Shown: one piece after another, positions 33,840 through 46,658 of the stretch
Position numbering within the stretch: the first letter of the stretch is position 1
Layout: each line of letters begins with the position of its first letter
Notes under the pieces: model-generated
Told to the model about the DNA's origin: nothing
Database searches by the model: none
What the model saw: the letters and a program-made list of their open reading frames with translations, nothing else
Program-made: the position numbers and the translations under genes
Assembly: GCF_964340395.1 (NCBI RefSeq)
Contig: NC_135551.1
Location: 26,830,880 to 26,888,379 of the forward strand
Source: Glandiceps talaboti
Taxonomy: Eukaryota; Hemichordata; Enteropneusta; Spengelidae
DNA: 57,500 nt
Direction: 5' to 3'

Positions 33840-36375
33840 GATTAACGTTTGAAGCGAGTGAGCTGAAGGCAAGGCAAGGAGCGTCCATCTGCTCCCTGGC
33901 TACTTCTAAAATGATCCAAGTTAACCATGAGCATTGCATGATGTCTGCTAGCTAATTCCCTAAGGTCCAAGTGATCCCGTGTACAAGTGGAGACATGAGA
34001 GTGATTCGAGTATAGTTACATGATCTACCAGCTAGGTGCGGAGATCAGAGAGTAACAAAAATAATTATATTATTATACATGTATGTACATGTACAATGCC
34101 TATGTTGTATAGGACAACATGTCATAACGACAATATGTACTGATATAGTACTCACACCATTTGCATAAACCCATTATTGATTCACTTTTGTGTCACTGTA
34201 ACCTTGAGACACAACTATTATGGTCCTTTTTATTTTTCTGTTTCTCATCTACCGACCGACCCTAATTTGCAGCTCCGACATCAGAAAAAAAAAACTTTTT
34301 TTATTTTCGACCGACCCCTGAGTTCAACACAGCAAGATTGTATAAAAGTTCGAACGAACATCAAACGTTCCTCATGGCGTCTACCACCCCTACACCCCCC
34401 CCACCCACCCACCCACCCACCCACCCACCCACCTTCTCATCTTTGTTACGTCGGAGCAGCATGTGTCTTTCATGGCTGAAGTCGTTGAGGTTTGAGGGAC
34501 AGCTCGATGAGGGCAGGGCTCGAAATTAATGCCGTCGCGCGGTACATTTTGCTGCAATGTCATATAGCTTAGGATGCATTTTCAAAATTATGCTTAAAAT
34601 TGGTAAAAGGCATATTGCATTCCTCAAAAAAAAATTTGACCAGTTTTTAGCTTTAAATCAGTTGTATTCTCGGGAAAATGACAGACTCCGTAATGGTAAT
34701 GCGTTTCATGACCCTTGTTCATTGTGTATGTGCAATAAATGAAATTATCACAGCTTCACCTAGCATAGGCTCACGATGTAATAAGTTGTAACGAATTACA
34801 ACTTACACAAGCTTCAATTGTGTCATAAACACAGGTTTTAGGCATGGATGTTACAAATATTGTACAAAATGACTCAAAAGGAGCAGTGATTGATGATTTA
34901 AATAGTTTAAGCATTGGAATGTTTGAATGTAAATTTGTCGGTGTCGACACTATGCAACATCTTGCCTATTGCTAATTACGAGTAGTAACAACACTTACAA
35001 GTTACAGAAGACGCGTAACGTACAGTACTGTAAGATCAACCAAGACTTGTATGGCATGTTAACGATGTTTACATTATTACTTTTATACAGTAAATCCCAA
35101 AGGAGTACTGAGTTCTAGAAATATTTACATGTTATCTGGTGGATTATTTTGACAAGTTCACACTGAAGAAAAATCTTTCATACAAGTAATGATTTATAAA
35201 AATGAAAATTCCTCAAGCACACTGATGACAACCACGCAAGTGTTTCGAAACGTTGCATACTAAAGTTCAAATTGGATAACTTGAAAAACTTGCTAGCGAT
35301 GTCAATGCCACTTTGATTGACAGGACAAATGTATTAGTATTCCCGATAAAATCATACAATAGTTCATGGCTACAGATATACACCCATCAGGATGATAAGT
35401 ATTCATCTTATAAAGTTGTCTACGGACTTGTCAACCTTGCTACAATGAAAGAAGGAGACCTGTAACAAGGAATTCAATAAAGAGAAGAGAAAAGAAGTTG
35501 TAGAGAGACTGAGAGGACAGAAAGGATAGAGAATAGAACTGAAAAAATACAGATTTTTTTCCTTGCCCCCCCCCCCTTTATTTCGCCCACCCGCCCCACC
35601 TGACAATTCCACTGGAGATGAGAAACAAAAAAAGGTCACCCTAATTTTATATTTAGATATTTCATTTCCATATTCATTTTAAAATAATTGGATATGACCA
35701 TGCTCTTAACTGTAAACGATGACATTGATCATGCGAAAATATTGGAAGTAATTTAACCAGTCTCTGAAATAATCATTAAAACCATCATTCCCAACCTTAC
35801 ATTGGCTGTATCAGCAGTTTGACAGCGGTTTTGTATGACATTTTGACAAAAGTACGATGTTAAATATGAAAAATTGATTTTTTTTTAAATCTGCGACGAG
35901 CATTTTGCTTCCGGAGTCTTCGGAAAATTGCGTCACTGCCGGAACATGTCTTTTTAACCATGCCTGAACGTTGCGTGGTAGGGAGACGTCAACGTTGAGT
36001 CTACACTGATTTTCTCACAAAAGATGTGGAAGTTCTAATCAGCTTGCTTCTTTTCAACATACAGAGGATAAGTTTCCAAACGTTTTCAATGATGTCATAG
36101 TGCTGCACAACTCTCAAACTCATGAAAACGAAGATGTTGCGTCCTGGTAAGAAACATCTATTACACTTTCAAAGAACATTAACGTTACGAGCTGGTAGCA
36201 CATAATGGGAATTTTTACTTGCGATAGCAACGTCTACTACCGGCCCATATCGCCGCGCCGACGAATAACAAAAATAGCGCCAATGGCATTGTAGCACTAC
36301 TGTACAGTTTTTAAATACGTTTTCCCATATGCTGATCCATGCTGGGTATAGGTGTTCATTTGCTGAATGATCATC
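33840..36375. other. Intergenic region with a CCCA microsatellite (34,391-34,433)
   Basis: No gene was recognised. It contains a CCCA run, short A and T runs and a C run at about 35,567. Several segments resemble interspersed-repeat debris, but no clear termini could be set. Confidence 0.5.
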
Positions 36376-36379
36376 CATA

Positions 36380-37309
36380 CATTATTGAACTTTTATTCAT
36401 TTGTCTATTTACCCCTGTTATATTTGCAATATATGTGATCACTTGGCTGTTGCTATGGGCGTGGTCTTGTTGCTAGGCACATTTGCATATATTTTTGAAT
36501 GTTTATTCATTTGTCTATAAATCCGTATTACCCGCAATTTGTGTGATCATTTGGCTGTTGCTATGGGGATGGTCATGTTGCTATGCTCTTTGCATACATT
36601 TTTTTGAATGATTATTGATTTGCCTATCAATTCCTACTGTTATCTTTGCAATATACGTGATTATTTCGTTGTTGCTATGGGCGTGGTCTTGTTGCTAGGC
36701 AAATTTACGTACATTTATGGAATGTTCATTCAATTATCTATTAATCCCTGTTATCTTTGCAATATCATTTGATCATTTGGCTGTTGCTATGGGCGTGGTC
36801 TTGTTGCTAGGCATATTTGCATACATTTTTGAATGCTTATTCATTTGTCTATCAATTCCTGTTGTTATTTTGATAATATATGTGATGACTTGGCTGTTGC
36901 TATGGGCGTGGTCTTGTTGCTAGGCACATTTACATACATTTTTTGAATGCTTATTCAATAGGGAACTTGCAAACCCGCCATGTTGAATGTTGCATCATGG
37001 GAAATGTGATTATAAATGCTAATCAATTTGTATTATGAACAATATTGTTATATTGTTTGTAACAATAAATGATCAATTCACAGTCACCCTGACCATTGTG
37101 AGAGGTTTATTTTATTTGGTAGCTCCAGATTAGGTATTACGATAACCTCAGATAATCCCATATATTATGAGCATGCTCAGTCTGGATTGCAAGTTCCCTA
37201 TTGGCTTTTAATTCCAGTGGTTATTTTCATGAAATACCTCACCATTTGGCTGTTTCTATGGGCGTGGTCTTGTTGCTAGGCACATTTGTAAACATTTTTT
37301 GAATGCTTA

Positions 37310-37310
<1 letters not shown>
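36380..37310. repeat. Tandem array of about 110-115 bp units (six copies) with a nested insertion
   Basis: TTGGCTGTTGCTATGGGCGT recurs at about 36,443, 36,551, 36,666, 36,777, 36,890 and 37,246, with TTGAATGCTTATTCATTTGT between. Subtracting the 242-bp MITE from the last gap restores a spacing of 114. Confidence 0.9.
36959..37200. mobile_element. 242-bp MITE nested in the tandem array
   Basis: Perfect 14-bp terminal inverted repeats TAGGGAACTTGCAA / TTGCAAGTTCCCTA, no coding capacity. It interrupts one array unit at TTATTCAA/TTGG. The TA at each end may be the element end or a TA target duplication. Confidence 0.85.
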
Positions 37311-38184
<874 letters not shown>

Positions 38185-38189
38185 CCGGA

Positions 38190-40168
38190 CGATCCCTATA
38201 GTACTACTACTAGCGGGTTTTCACTTAAGCACTTATACCGACGGTCAACTACGACCCCCTCGTTAATGAGATATTCATATGCAAATACGGACGTTAACTT
38301 GAATGAACACGACCTAAACAACAATGCTGACTCATTAGTCTTTTGACAATATTTAACTTAATCATTGAAACCATCTGTAATTCTATATGCAAATCTTTAG
38401 ATTCCATCTATAAAAAATTGTGGTATTGCTCAGACACTGCAACAGTAGCCGGCGGTTTGAGAAACAGGTGTTCTCTCTTGAGAACTTTGTAGCGTCATTG
38501 GCTAAGGTTGTAAGACTCTGGCATGCAAATTATAATGAGATGTCCATTGAAATATTGAAGTATCAGGTTAAATCATCCTTAACGGAAGACAAACTTTGCA
38601 CTGTATCTAGACAAAGAGTAGAACTGTCACAGTTCAACTGTGTTGATTGGCAAGGGCATTTAGAGACTTCTCTCTAAGATCTAATATTTTACTGACTTAA
38701 TAATTAGAAAGTACGAACCATGAAAATTAAAAGGTCGAAATATTCACGGAAATAAACCGTTAATCCTCATTCGACATGCGTTCGTAGGTTGTCTAGCCTG
38801 CCTGCCTGGTTGCTTTCAAAGTGGAAGTGAAGAACGTTAATGGTGCTACTTATGTTCTGCTTTAATTCCATGAATTTGACAAGACATTTTTGTGACAACC
38901 TTTATTTGTCAAAGGTGAAACTCCAGAGTAAAAGTAGTAAAACATAATTATAGTTATACATGTACTTGGAATTCAACAAGCTCTGGTGATTCTCCCCAGT
39001 ACGTAGTCGAGCAGCACAGTTACGCAACCATATCGTACCATTACTTGTACTTACTCTTTGTCATGTTAATTTCCATAAGTCGACTTTCGTCGAAGACGCT
39101 AACTATTGTCATGAATTACTTAGTGGGTGTTCACCTGTAGAAGCACTAATTTAGCCAGGAGCACACTAGAACAATTAGCTGAGTAAAATATCACTGGTGA
39201 CAATTTCCTCATGCCAATTCCTCTCCTGGCCAAGAGTGAATATTTCCTCATGTGTGCACCTGAATATGAGCATTCTTCTCACGACTTTCTCATAAGAGCG
39301 CATGTTTTGCGATAACATTATTACAAAATGTTTGCCTCAGTCTAAAGCACAGATGAATAAACTTCTACGTCAATAACTACGGTATTATCATAGTTTTAAG
39401 AAACTCTCAACCTGATAACATTGTGACATCATTAGCTGAGGTTGTACAAGTTGGTATGCAAATTAATGTTATGAGATGTCCGTTGAAATATTGAAGTGTC
39501 AATTTCAACCAGTTCAACCATCTTTAACGGAAAAGAAATTATGCAGTGTATCAAAACAAAAGAGTTGAAATGTTTGGGGTGAACTTTACCAAAAATTATT
39601 ACTATTTGGTTTGTATATGACAGAGCTATATTTTGGTAGAACTGCTCAATACACACCGGTGCATTTGAAATAGTCAAGCGAAAAACAATAATAACAATAG
39701 AAAATGTATTGTTAATTGTTCCGAGAGAGTCAATAGGACAGTACAATACAGCTATTTTGAAACGAATCTGATATTTCAATTTGCATACGTCCACTTTCGT
39801 CGACGTTAAATATTATCAATAGATTAATGAGCTTTTCGTCGGCCAAGTCGATTTATATGTCACTGTATTTGCATAACAATAGATTTTCGTCGGCTTTCGT
39901 TCTAAAATGTTTTCGTCTGTTTTCGTTCTAAAATTTGCATACGTCCACTTTCGTCGACGTTAAATATTGTCGAAAGATAATGAGTTTCGTCGATTTATAC
40001 GTCGCATTTTATTTGCATAAGGATATCATATTTTTGTTTCTATTTTTTTCCCTGTCTGCACAGTCAAGTAACTTGTTTTGTGAATGCATGAGGCCAATGA
40101 GGCGAAGAAGCCGGGAACTAATAACCGATCTCTAGTCCAATTAAAAGTGTTGCAAAAAGCTGTGAAAC
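38190..40168. mobile_element. Right inverted-repeat arm
   Basis: Reverse-complement counterpart of 27,566-28,996, longer because of extra sequence between about 39,100 and 39,790. That extra part includes a diverged second copy of the 38,480-38,620 segment (ATGAGATGTCC...GAAATATTGAAGT). It carries the same CGTCCACTTTCGTCGACGTT boxes, reversed. Confidence 0.75.
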
Positions 40169-41080
40169 ATTAACAAACGTTGATGTAGTCATGACGTATG
40201 TATTCGACGATCGCGTTGTTGTGTTATTGTCGACCAGCACCATTATGAAACCCACTATACATCCTTTATAACTATAGTGCCTCGACTATACTCAGTCTAC
40301 CTAACTAAAACGTTAGATGTCTGAGTTCATTTGCAGTGTCCGAACAGCTGTATGCTAATTATAAGTTGATGTAAGCCTCCATGTCTTGTCTTGCATATTC
40401 GGTCCACATATTTCGAATATGATATGGTGTACACCTATTATTGATTTGAACGGTGCGAGTCACTTTAGACCCCATTCTTTTTATGGAGATTTCTAGATTC
40501 ATTTGCGGTGACTATAATAGCAATGTAACAACTATGCTTGAAAACCTTGAGTTGCCTACATGACAAAACCGTAGAATTTACTAGAAAAGCTGCTAGACTT
40601 TAATACGAACCTATACAAATCAGAAAAGGTGAACTGTGTGTCACTAGAACTAACATGTGTCTTTCACCAACTACGAGTACACGACTTCATCTAGCCAGTT
40701 ATAATTTATACACTTTGATTCAAAAAACCGAAATTTTCATTTTTACCATGCAGAACAATTGCTGACTGGGACGTATACCCCGCTATGTCATCGGCTCACC
40801 TTCGACATCATCATTCAAGACAAGACTTAGAGCACAGTAGTATAAATTCTATCTTAACCATTGACCCCATTGGCGTGATACGCCTGCAAATGAATTTATT
40901 AAAGGAGGCGGTGTATCCAGATCCAGATCCATAGACCATATCCTCTAGTACTAGATCTCTAGAATTCATTGAACTGCGGATGAACTTTTCTGAATAGCTT
41001 GATCTTAGTTATGACCTTTATTAACTAACGACGAGAGTGAGGTCATAGCCGTAGTATCTATTGTGTGAAAGTCTATTATA
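40169..41080. other. Intergenic region upstream of fuseless gene 2
   Basis: No gene or clear repeat was recognised. It presumably includes promoter sequence for the downstream gene, but no convincing TATA box or initiator was identified. Confidence 0.5.
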
Positions 41081-41265
41081 TGAATAGCAGTCACCATATC
41101 TGGGTGGTTTGATAACATCACAATATTAATGCCTCGGCACCATTTTCGACACGTGACAAAATCCCCATACCAGCGTGAATAGCAGTCACCATGATCTGGG
41201 TGGTTTGATAACATCACAATGCCTTGGCACCATTTTCGACACAAAATCCCCATACCAGCGTTGTA
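41081..41265 (+). repeat. 94-bp tandem duplication of the fuseless gene 2 start region
   Basis: TGAATAGCAGTCACCAT...GGGTGGTTTGATAACATCAC...ATGCC occurs at 41,081 and again at 41,175, each copy running through the start codon and the first 13-15 codons to CCCCATACCAGCGT. The first copy has small insertions (ATTA before the ATG, GTGAC inside the coding part) that destroy its frame. Confidence 0.9.
41129..41182 (+). CDS. Short upstream ORF made by duplication of the fuseless gene 2 start
   Basis: Seventeen codons and a stop: the frame starts MPRHHFRH like the real gene, then shifts to VTKSPYQRE. It ends 36 bases before the true ATG at 41,219. If transcription starts upstream it would act as an upstream ORF. 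That it is translated is inference. Confidence 0.4.
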   Translation: MPRHHFRHVTKSPYQRE

Positions 41266-42304
41266 CGTAGCAGACGCATGTGTATGTCTAATGGTGATTG
41301 TTTTTGGAGTGGTAGCCGGTTGGCGTAGTGTTTGGGGTTTGTCGGACGTCTATCTATTACCGGAATTACCTGGTGCAAGTGCTCTGACCTCTGCCAGTAT
41401 TGGCATGCTTCTCGTTATTACTTTCAACTTCCTCCAAGACGCACACAGTCGATTCATTCCATTCAAGACCGTCCGATGGTATATATACAGCAAGATATTT
41501 GTATTCTGTCAAGGATTTGCACTTATAAGTCATTGGAGGGGTGTCTGGAACGCACTGGATTACTACACTGGCGTCGGAAATATATCGGTTTCCCTAACAA
41601 TAGCTGTGCCGAGTGTAATATTATGGGTAACCCGTGGCAGTAAAAACTGTGCGACTCAACCTGTGTTAGTAAATACTGACCACGATGTGGAGATATTCGA
41701 ATATACCACCATGTGCAGCACCGATAGAAACGATTCAACCAAGAAAGTGAACTACATAGTAGATGTCCTCTACACATACGTTTTAATTCAAAGTTTGGTC
41801 ATTTCATACTGGAGAGGGATCTGGGTCCTTATGGACAATATTCTTTGGCCAGATAACTTTGAGTTTTCAACCTACATGTCTCTGACTATAGGATATTCAA
41901 TCATCGTTACTGCCCACATAATCCAATACCCCTGTGCCATTATTTCTCGCAGGATGAAAGAGATAACCACAATTTTGCAGCTTGTCTTTGAAAATTTATT
42001 CTGGTATATCTGCTCATTTGCTATAGTGAATATCTGGCGCGGAGTTTGGTATTTTTATGATATTTACGTTTATGCAGAAGATTATACAATAAGTTTGTTG
42101 CTGACACTTTTACTCAGCTGTTTGCTTTTATATCCTACACTGACAGCGCGCAATCTTGGTGGTGGTGCGATTTACATTGACGGTATTCCGGATGATGGTA
42201 CAGGTCTTTATTTCGGCCATTACTTTAACAAACTAAATACCCTTTGGCAATTCAAGCAGGCCGAAACGCCAGATTTAGGCATTGAGAACGAGAGCAAAGT
42301 TTAA
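41219..42304 (+). CDS. fusl: Fuseless-family multipass membrane protein 2 (intronless)
   Basis: A single frame of 361 residues, clearly paralogous to the gene at 45,468 (most of the length nearly identical) and more distantly to the one at 31,405. Four motifs are seen: WRSVW at about residue 35, then WRGVW, WRGIW and WRGVW. Each is flanked by hydrophobic segments, again giving eight predicted membrane passes, followed by IDGIPDDGTG near residue 320. Glycine of the first motif is replaced by serine here and in gene 3. The start is the second of two duplicated ATG contexts; only this one continues in frame. The tail is short compared with gene 3. By family, a synaptic-membrane role is possible; that is inference. 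Confidence 0.86.
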   Translation: MPWHHFRHKIPIPALYVADACVCLMVIVFGVVAGWRSVWGLSDVYLLPELPGASALTSASIGMLLVITFNFLQDAHSRFIPFKTVRWYIYSKIFVFCQGFALISHWRGVWNALDYYTGVGNISVSLTIAVPSVILWVTRGSKNCATQPVLVNTDHDVEIFEYTTMCSTDRNDSTKKVNYIVDVLYTYVLIQSLVISYWRGIWVLMDNILWPDNFEFSTYMSLTIGYSIIVTAHIIQYPCAIISRRMKEITTILQLVFENLFWYICSFAIVNIWRGVWYFYDIYVYAEDYTISLLLTLLLSCLLLYPTLTARNLGGGAIYIDGIPDDGTGLYFGHYFNKLNTLWQFKQAETPDLGIENESKV

Positions 42305-42740
42305 ATACACATTCAAATTTGTATTCAAATTGTCTCGAGGACAATGTCGAACGAGAATATATTAAAAACCTTTACAAACCATGAAACTCTCGTTTGGGAG
42401 AAATTCCGGAGGAGTAAGTGTTTTTGTTGCTAACTCTTTATTAAATATCTTAAAAGAGTGTTAGTGCAGTCACAAAATGTTGTATTTATTCTTACTGATA
42501 AGATTATATGTAATTTAGACAGAGATGTATTATTAGGTGCGGTGTACATCCCACCTGAGTACTCACCTGTGTATACAAGTGAACTTAGGTGTGGTATTGA
42601 AATTCTAGTACAAAATTTGTCAGAAGCTTCAGTGTTGTGTACATACACTACACTGTTTTGTAGTACACTGCACGTTAAAACACTTCAATACCCTCTACTC
42701 TACTCTACTACTTTAAGAATACTGCATTATACTACTGCAA
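42305..42740. other. 3' flank of fuseless gene 2
   Basis: No gene was recognised. ATTAAA at 42,361-42,366 could serve as a poly(A) signal. The segment leads into the pentanucleotide array. Confidence 0.4.
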
Positions 42741-42744
42741 AGTA

Positions 42745-43045
42745 CAACACAACACAACACAACACAACACAACACAACACAACACAACACAACACAACAC
42801 AATGCAACGCAACGCAACGCAACTCAACACAACACAGCATAACACAACTCAACACAACACAACACAACACAACACAACACAACACAACACAACAACACAG
42901 CACAACACAACGGAACGCAACGCAGCGCAACACAACACAACACAACACAACACAGCGCAACACAACACAACACAACACAACACAACACAACACAACGCAA
43001 CGCAACTCAGAACAACACAACACAACACAACACAGCATAACAGTA
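42745..43045. repeat. (ACAAC)n pentanucleotide array
   Basis: Period-5 array with point-variant units (GCAAC, TCAAC, AGCAC). Open frames on both strands across it are artefacts of the repeat, because a pentamer without stops stays open. Confidence 0.95.
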
Positions 43046-43520
43046 CAATACAATACAGAATGTGCATTACAACACACAATACAGTCTACGAAACTAAACT
43101 AGAGAACACCATGCCTGTACTACACTACACTACACTACAATACAATATAGACCATTAGACTACCCTACACTACACTAATTTCGACAATATTACACTACAC
43201 GTGTACGTGTATTTTATACTACGATTGAGCATCTTATTTTAACTTTAAGAGCCTACCTATTCCTTTACAATCATTGGATATCTTAACCCATTGCAATGAT
43301 AAATGTTATCGACGACTGTATCATATCTGTACACATTTGGTATTACAAGTATGCATGGACAACGTAATCTTAAAGTTGCCGATTCAAGTTTCAACTTTTC
43401 CGCGATTTTTTGAGTTTCCAGGTTGCCGATTTTGAATTTCTCTCATGCCTTTGACTCCAATTTTCTGGCAGAATACACTTTACTCTTAGTTTCTGGTTGA
43501 AAGGTATACTTTTGACAACT

Positions 43521-43525
<5 letters not shown>

Positions 43526-43554
<29 letters not shown>
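43526..43554 (-). repeat. Poly(T) run, possible poly(A) tail of a minus-strand retroposed sequence
   Basis: About 28 T on the + strand. On the minus strand it follows an open stretch from 43,824 that ends in Lys codons. No target-site duplication could be identified, so retroposition is only a possibility. Confidence 0.4.
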
Positions 43555-43558
<4 letters not shown>

Positions 43559-43859
43559 TTTTTTAAAAAGTTTGGTGCTTGTTGTACTTTGAATCCGCCA
43601 TGTGAGGACAGTATTGATTCGATCCTGATAGAAAATATCATGGTGGCAAATATGCCATGCGTCGATGTATTTTCACGAAAGTTGAACCCAAGTTTGCATT
43701 CACGACATTTAAAAGACTCCATGTATGCAGGCAATGATCTGCAATATCGATCGATAAGATAGTTGTATACAGGTTTAATACTGAGCCGAAAACAGCTTAT
43801 CATCATATCCATGTGGCAAAACATGGCTGCCTGAGTCGTACATCCACGTTGCCAATGAT

Positions 43860-45467
43860 ACTGATTATATGCATATACTGAACTTAGCAGGCGCGGACGA
43901 TTTATGTGTACTGCGGGACAACTGCGTAATGTGAGGAACGCTGACCTAAGTAACCTCTATCCGATTCCAGTTACATTTTAACCTTACATGATTGTAAGCT
44001 TTATACGGGGGAATACTCCTTCACCACACGAAAGAATTAGGAAAAAGGGACAGAGACAAAACAATTTAGTCGTGTCACTTTTTAAAGGATATATTTGTAA
44101 TGAATGATTTCAATTAGTTTATCTGCACTGAACGTGATAATTATACACTATTATTTGAGTCTGACGTATAATTATCACGTAGTGAGACAGGGCAACAGAA
44201 TTTCCACTTTTTGAAAATCTTTTGATGGGCTCAGATGAGATGACATTCGCAGCGTCCCAGGGCCTTTGTAGTGTTACGTGTATATTTGTGTACTGGACTA
44301 GTATTTACATGTACATTGTAACTAAACTGGCTGTAGTGAGAAACCTCCACAATAACTCGGATAATCCACTTAGCGCTCGACAGCGTAGTTGTTGTGTTTC
44401 TCTCAACATAGGCCTAGACTAAACAAAAGAGATATAATATTGGCCGAGGAAACAGTGGTTTAATAGTGCAAGTATATATGGATGTACTTCACTAATACAT
44501 CCAAGGTGGGTACCAAGTGTGACACTGTACTATTTATTTAATTCATTTATTTATTATATGTTATGTTATATTATGTTACGTTACGTTACGTTACGTTACG
44601 TTACGTTACGCGAAGTGTGTCGTTGGTAAACTGCAGATAATTACAAGCTCAAAAAGAGAAAGTGTAAGCTTTATTCACATGTAATAATTTAAAGACTCTG
44701 TGTAATTGGAATTCAACATCACCCATTTTATCCACGCAAAATTCTTCCATTTACCATTCAAGTATTTTGTTTGTAACTGTTCACGATTCACATTCTAAAA
44801 TGCCAACATTCAACGGTGACGCAACTTTGACCTATTCCCATTTCAAATGTTCAAACAAAGAAAAGTTCACCATTAACGTGTTTGAATCATATTGCCATAT
44901 TATCATATTGTTGCAACTTCATGTTGTATGCACCTCAAAATCAATAGCTGAGCTGTGGTTTGGAGTGCCTGTGTCAATGTTATATAAAAATTATTTCAAA
45001 ATTATTTCAAAATTATCTCAAAAAGAATATTTCAAAAGAATAATGAGTTCATTGACCAAATGATGGTTTTATCACTAACAGCTTTTGAAAATTCTCTAAT
45101 TCATTGTTATCTTTGTATTCAATACTGTAGTTTAGTGTTTTTATATATATAATTATAATTATCTGTTTTTGTTGTTTCTGTATGTTGTTTTGGACTTTAG
45201 ATAATGTATTTTGTAACATTATTGCATGTCTAATAAAATATACTTTCCTATAATATACTACTAGTATTACCAATCCACCTTTCAAGTACAGGGTGCACAC
45301 CCCCTTGTTGTGTAAACTCTACCTACCCACTTATTGCTCGCTTACATTTTAGTAGCACAGCCAAGCCCCTCTTTGTCGTGGCGGTTAACGTGACGTGATT
45401 GTTATTGTGTCAACACATCGATATTCCAACTTGAACGTACACAAATCTGTAGATCAAATATCACGCA
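43860..45467. other. Intergenic region upstream of fuseless gene 3
   Basis: Contains a 15-bp perfect hairpin ACGTGATAATTATAC (44,132-44,146, with 44,166-44,180), a TTACG pentanucleotide run (44,571-44,610) and an AATAAA at 45,232-45,237 downstream of a 98-residue open frame (44,767-45,063) with no recognised motif. Nothing here can be called a gene. Confidence 0.5.
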
Positions 45468-46658
45468 ATGCCTCTGCAACGTTTTAGACAAAAAGTCCCC
45501 ATACCGGTGTTATTAGTAGCAGACGTCTGCATGTGCCTGACGCTGATTGTTTTTGGAGTGGTAGCCGGTTGGCGTAGTGTTTGGGGTTTATCGGACGTCT
45601 ATCTATTACCGGATTTACCTGGTGCAAGTGCTCTGACCTCTGCTGGTATTGGAATGCTACTAACTCTGGCGTTCAACTTACTACAGAATATACATATTCG
45701 ATTTTTTCCATTTAAGACCGTCCGATGGTACGTATACACCAAGTTCTTTTTACTCATTCAAGGATTTGCCCTCATAAGTCACTGGAGGGGAGTCTGGAAA
45801 ACACTGGATTACTACACTGGGTTCGGATATCTATCAATCTCTCTGTCTATAGCTGTGCCGAGTGTAATATTATGGTTCACCCGTGGAAGTAAAAATTGTG
45901 CTGTTCAACCAGCGCTGATCATCACCGACCACGTTGTGGAGATATTCGAATATACTACCATGTGCAGCATCGATAGAAACGATTCAACCAAGAAAGTGAA
46001 GTACATATTAGATGTCCTCTACACATACGTTTTAATTCAAAGTTTGGTCGTTTCATATTGGAGGGGGGTCTGGACCCTAATGGACAACATTCTTTGGTCA
46101 GATAACTTTGAGTTTTCAACCTACATGTCTCTGACTATAGGATATTCACTCATCATTTTTGTCTACACAGTCCAATACCCCTGTGCCATTATTTCTCGCA
46201 GGATAAAAAAGATATCCACAATTTTGCAGCTTGTCTTTGAGGATTTATTCTGGTATATCTGCTCATTTGCTATAGTGAATATCTGGCGTGGAATTTGGTA
46301 TTTTTATGATATTTACGTTTATGAAGAAGATTATACAATAAGTTTGTTGCTGACACTTTTACTCAGCTGTTTGCTTTTATATCCTACACTGACAGCGCGC
46401 AATGTTGGTGCTGGTGGTAGGTTCTCTGTCGACGGTGTCCCTGATGATGGTACGGGTCTTTATCTCGGCCATTACGTTAACAAACTAGATAGCCTATGGC
46501 AATTCCATCAGCCCGAAACACCAGATAGCAAACGTTTACAAGGAGAGAAACGTTTATATACCCTTCTAGATGTTAAAACCTCGAGGAAAACGTCAAACGG
46601 GGAATTTGAAACCAGTAAAATTCACGAAATTATAGTAACCCGCATTACAAGTGTTTGA
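45468..46658 (+). CDS. fusl: Fuseless-family multipass membrane protein 3 (intronless)
   Basis: A single frame of 396 residues. It has the same layout as gene 2: a short N-terminus MPLQRFRQK, WRSVW near residue 35, three further WRGxW motifs, eight hydrophobic segments and VDGVPDDGTG after the last. It then diverges into a tail longer by about 35 residues, rich in Lys, Thr and Ser (ending IVTRITSV). Long stretches are identical to gene 2 at the DNA level (for example around 46,340-46,400 against 42,090-42,150), so the two are recent duplicates or are homogenised by conversion. The 5' flank does not resemble that of gene 2 beyond the ATG context. Function is inferred only from the family. Confidence 0.86.
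   Translation: MPLQRFRQKVPIPVLLVADVCMCLTLIVFGVVAGWRSVWGLSDVYLLPDLPGASALTSAGIGMLLTLAFNLLQNIHIRFFPFKTVRWYVYTKFFLLIQGFALISHWRGVWKTLDYYTGFGYLSISLSIAVPSVILWFTRGSKNCAVQPALIITDHVVEIFEYTTMCSIDRNDSTKKVKYILDVLYTYVLIQSLVVSYWRGVWTLMDNILWSDNFEFSTYMSLTIGYSLIIFVYTVQYPCAIISRRIKKISTILQLVFEDLFWYICSFAIVNIWRGIWYFYDIYVYEEDYTISLLLTLLLSCLLLYPTLTARNVGAGGRFSVDGVPDDGTGLYLGHYVNKLDSLWQFHQPETPDSKRLQGEKRLYTLLDVKTSRKTSNGEFETSKIHEIIVTRITSV

Noticed and set aside
42458-43158. Frames of 116-214 codons on both strands, Thr-Gln-His rich or Cys-Val rich
   Set aside because: They are produced by the ACAAC pentanucleotide array, which contains no stops in any frame.
44767-45063. 98-residue frame followed by an AATAAA at 45,232
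   Set aside because: The C-terminal part vaguely recalls the end of non-LTR reverse transcriptases, but no catalytic motif or upstream domain is present, so it was not called.
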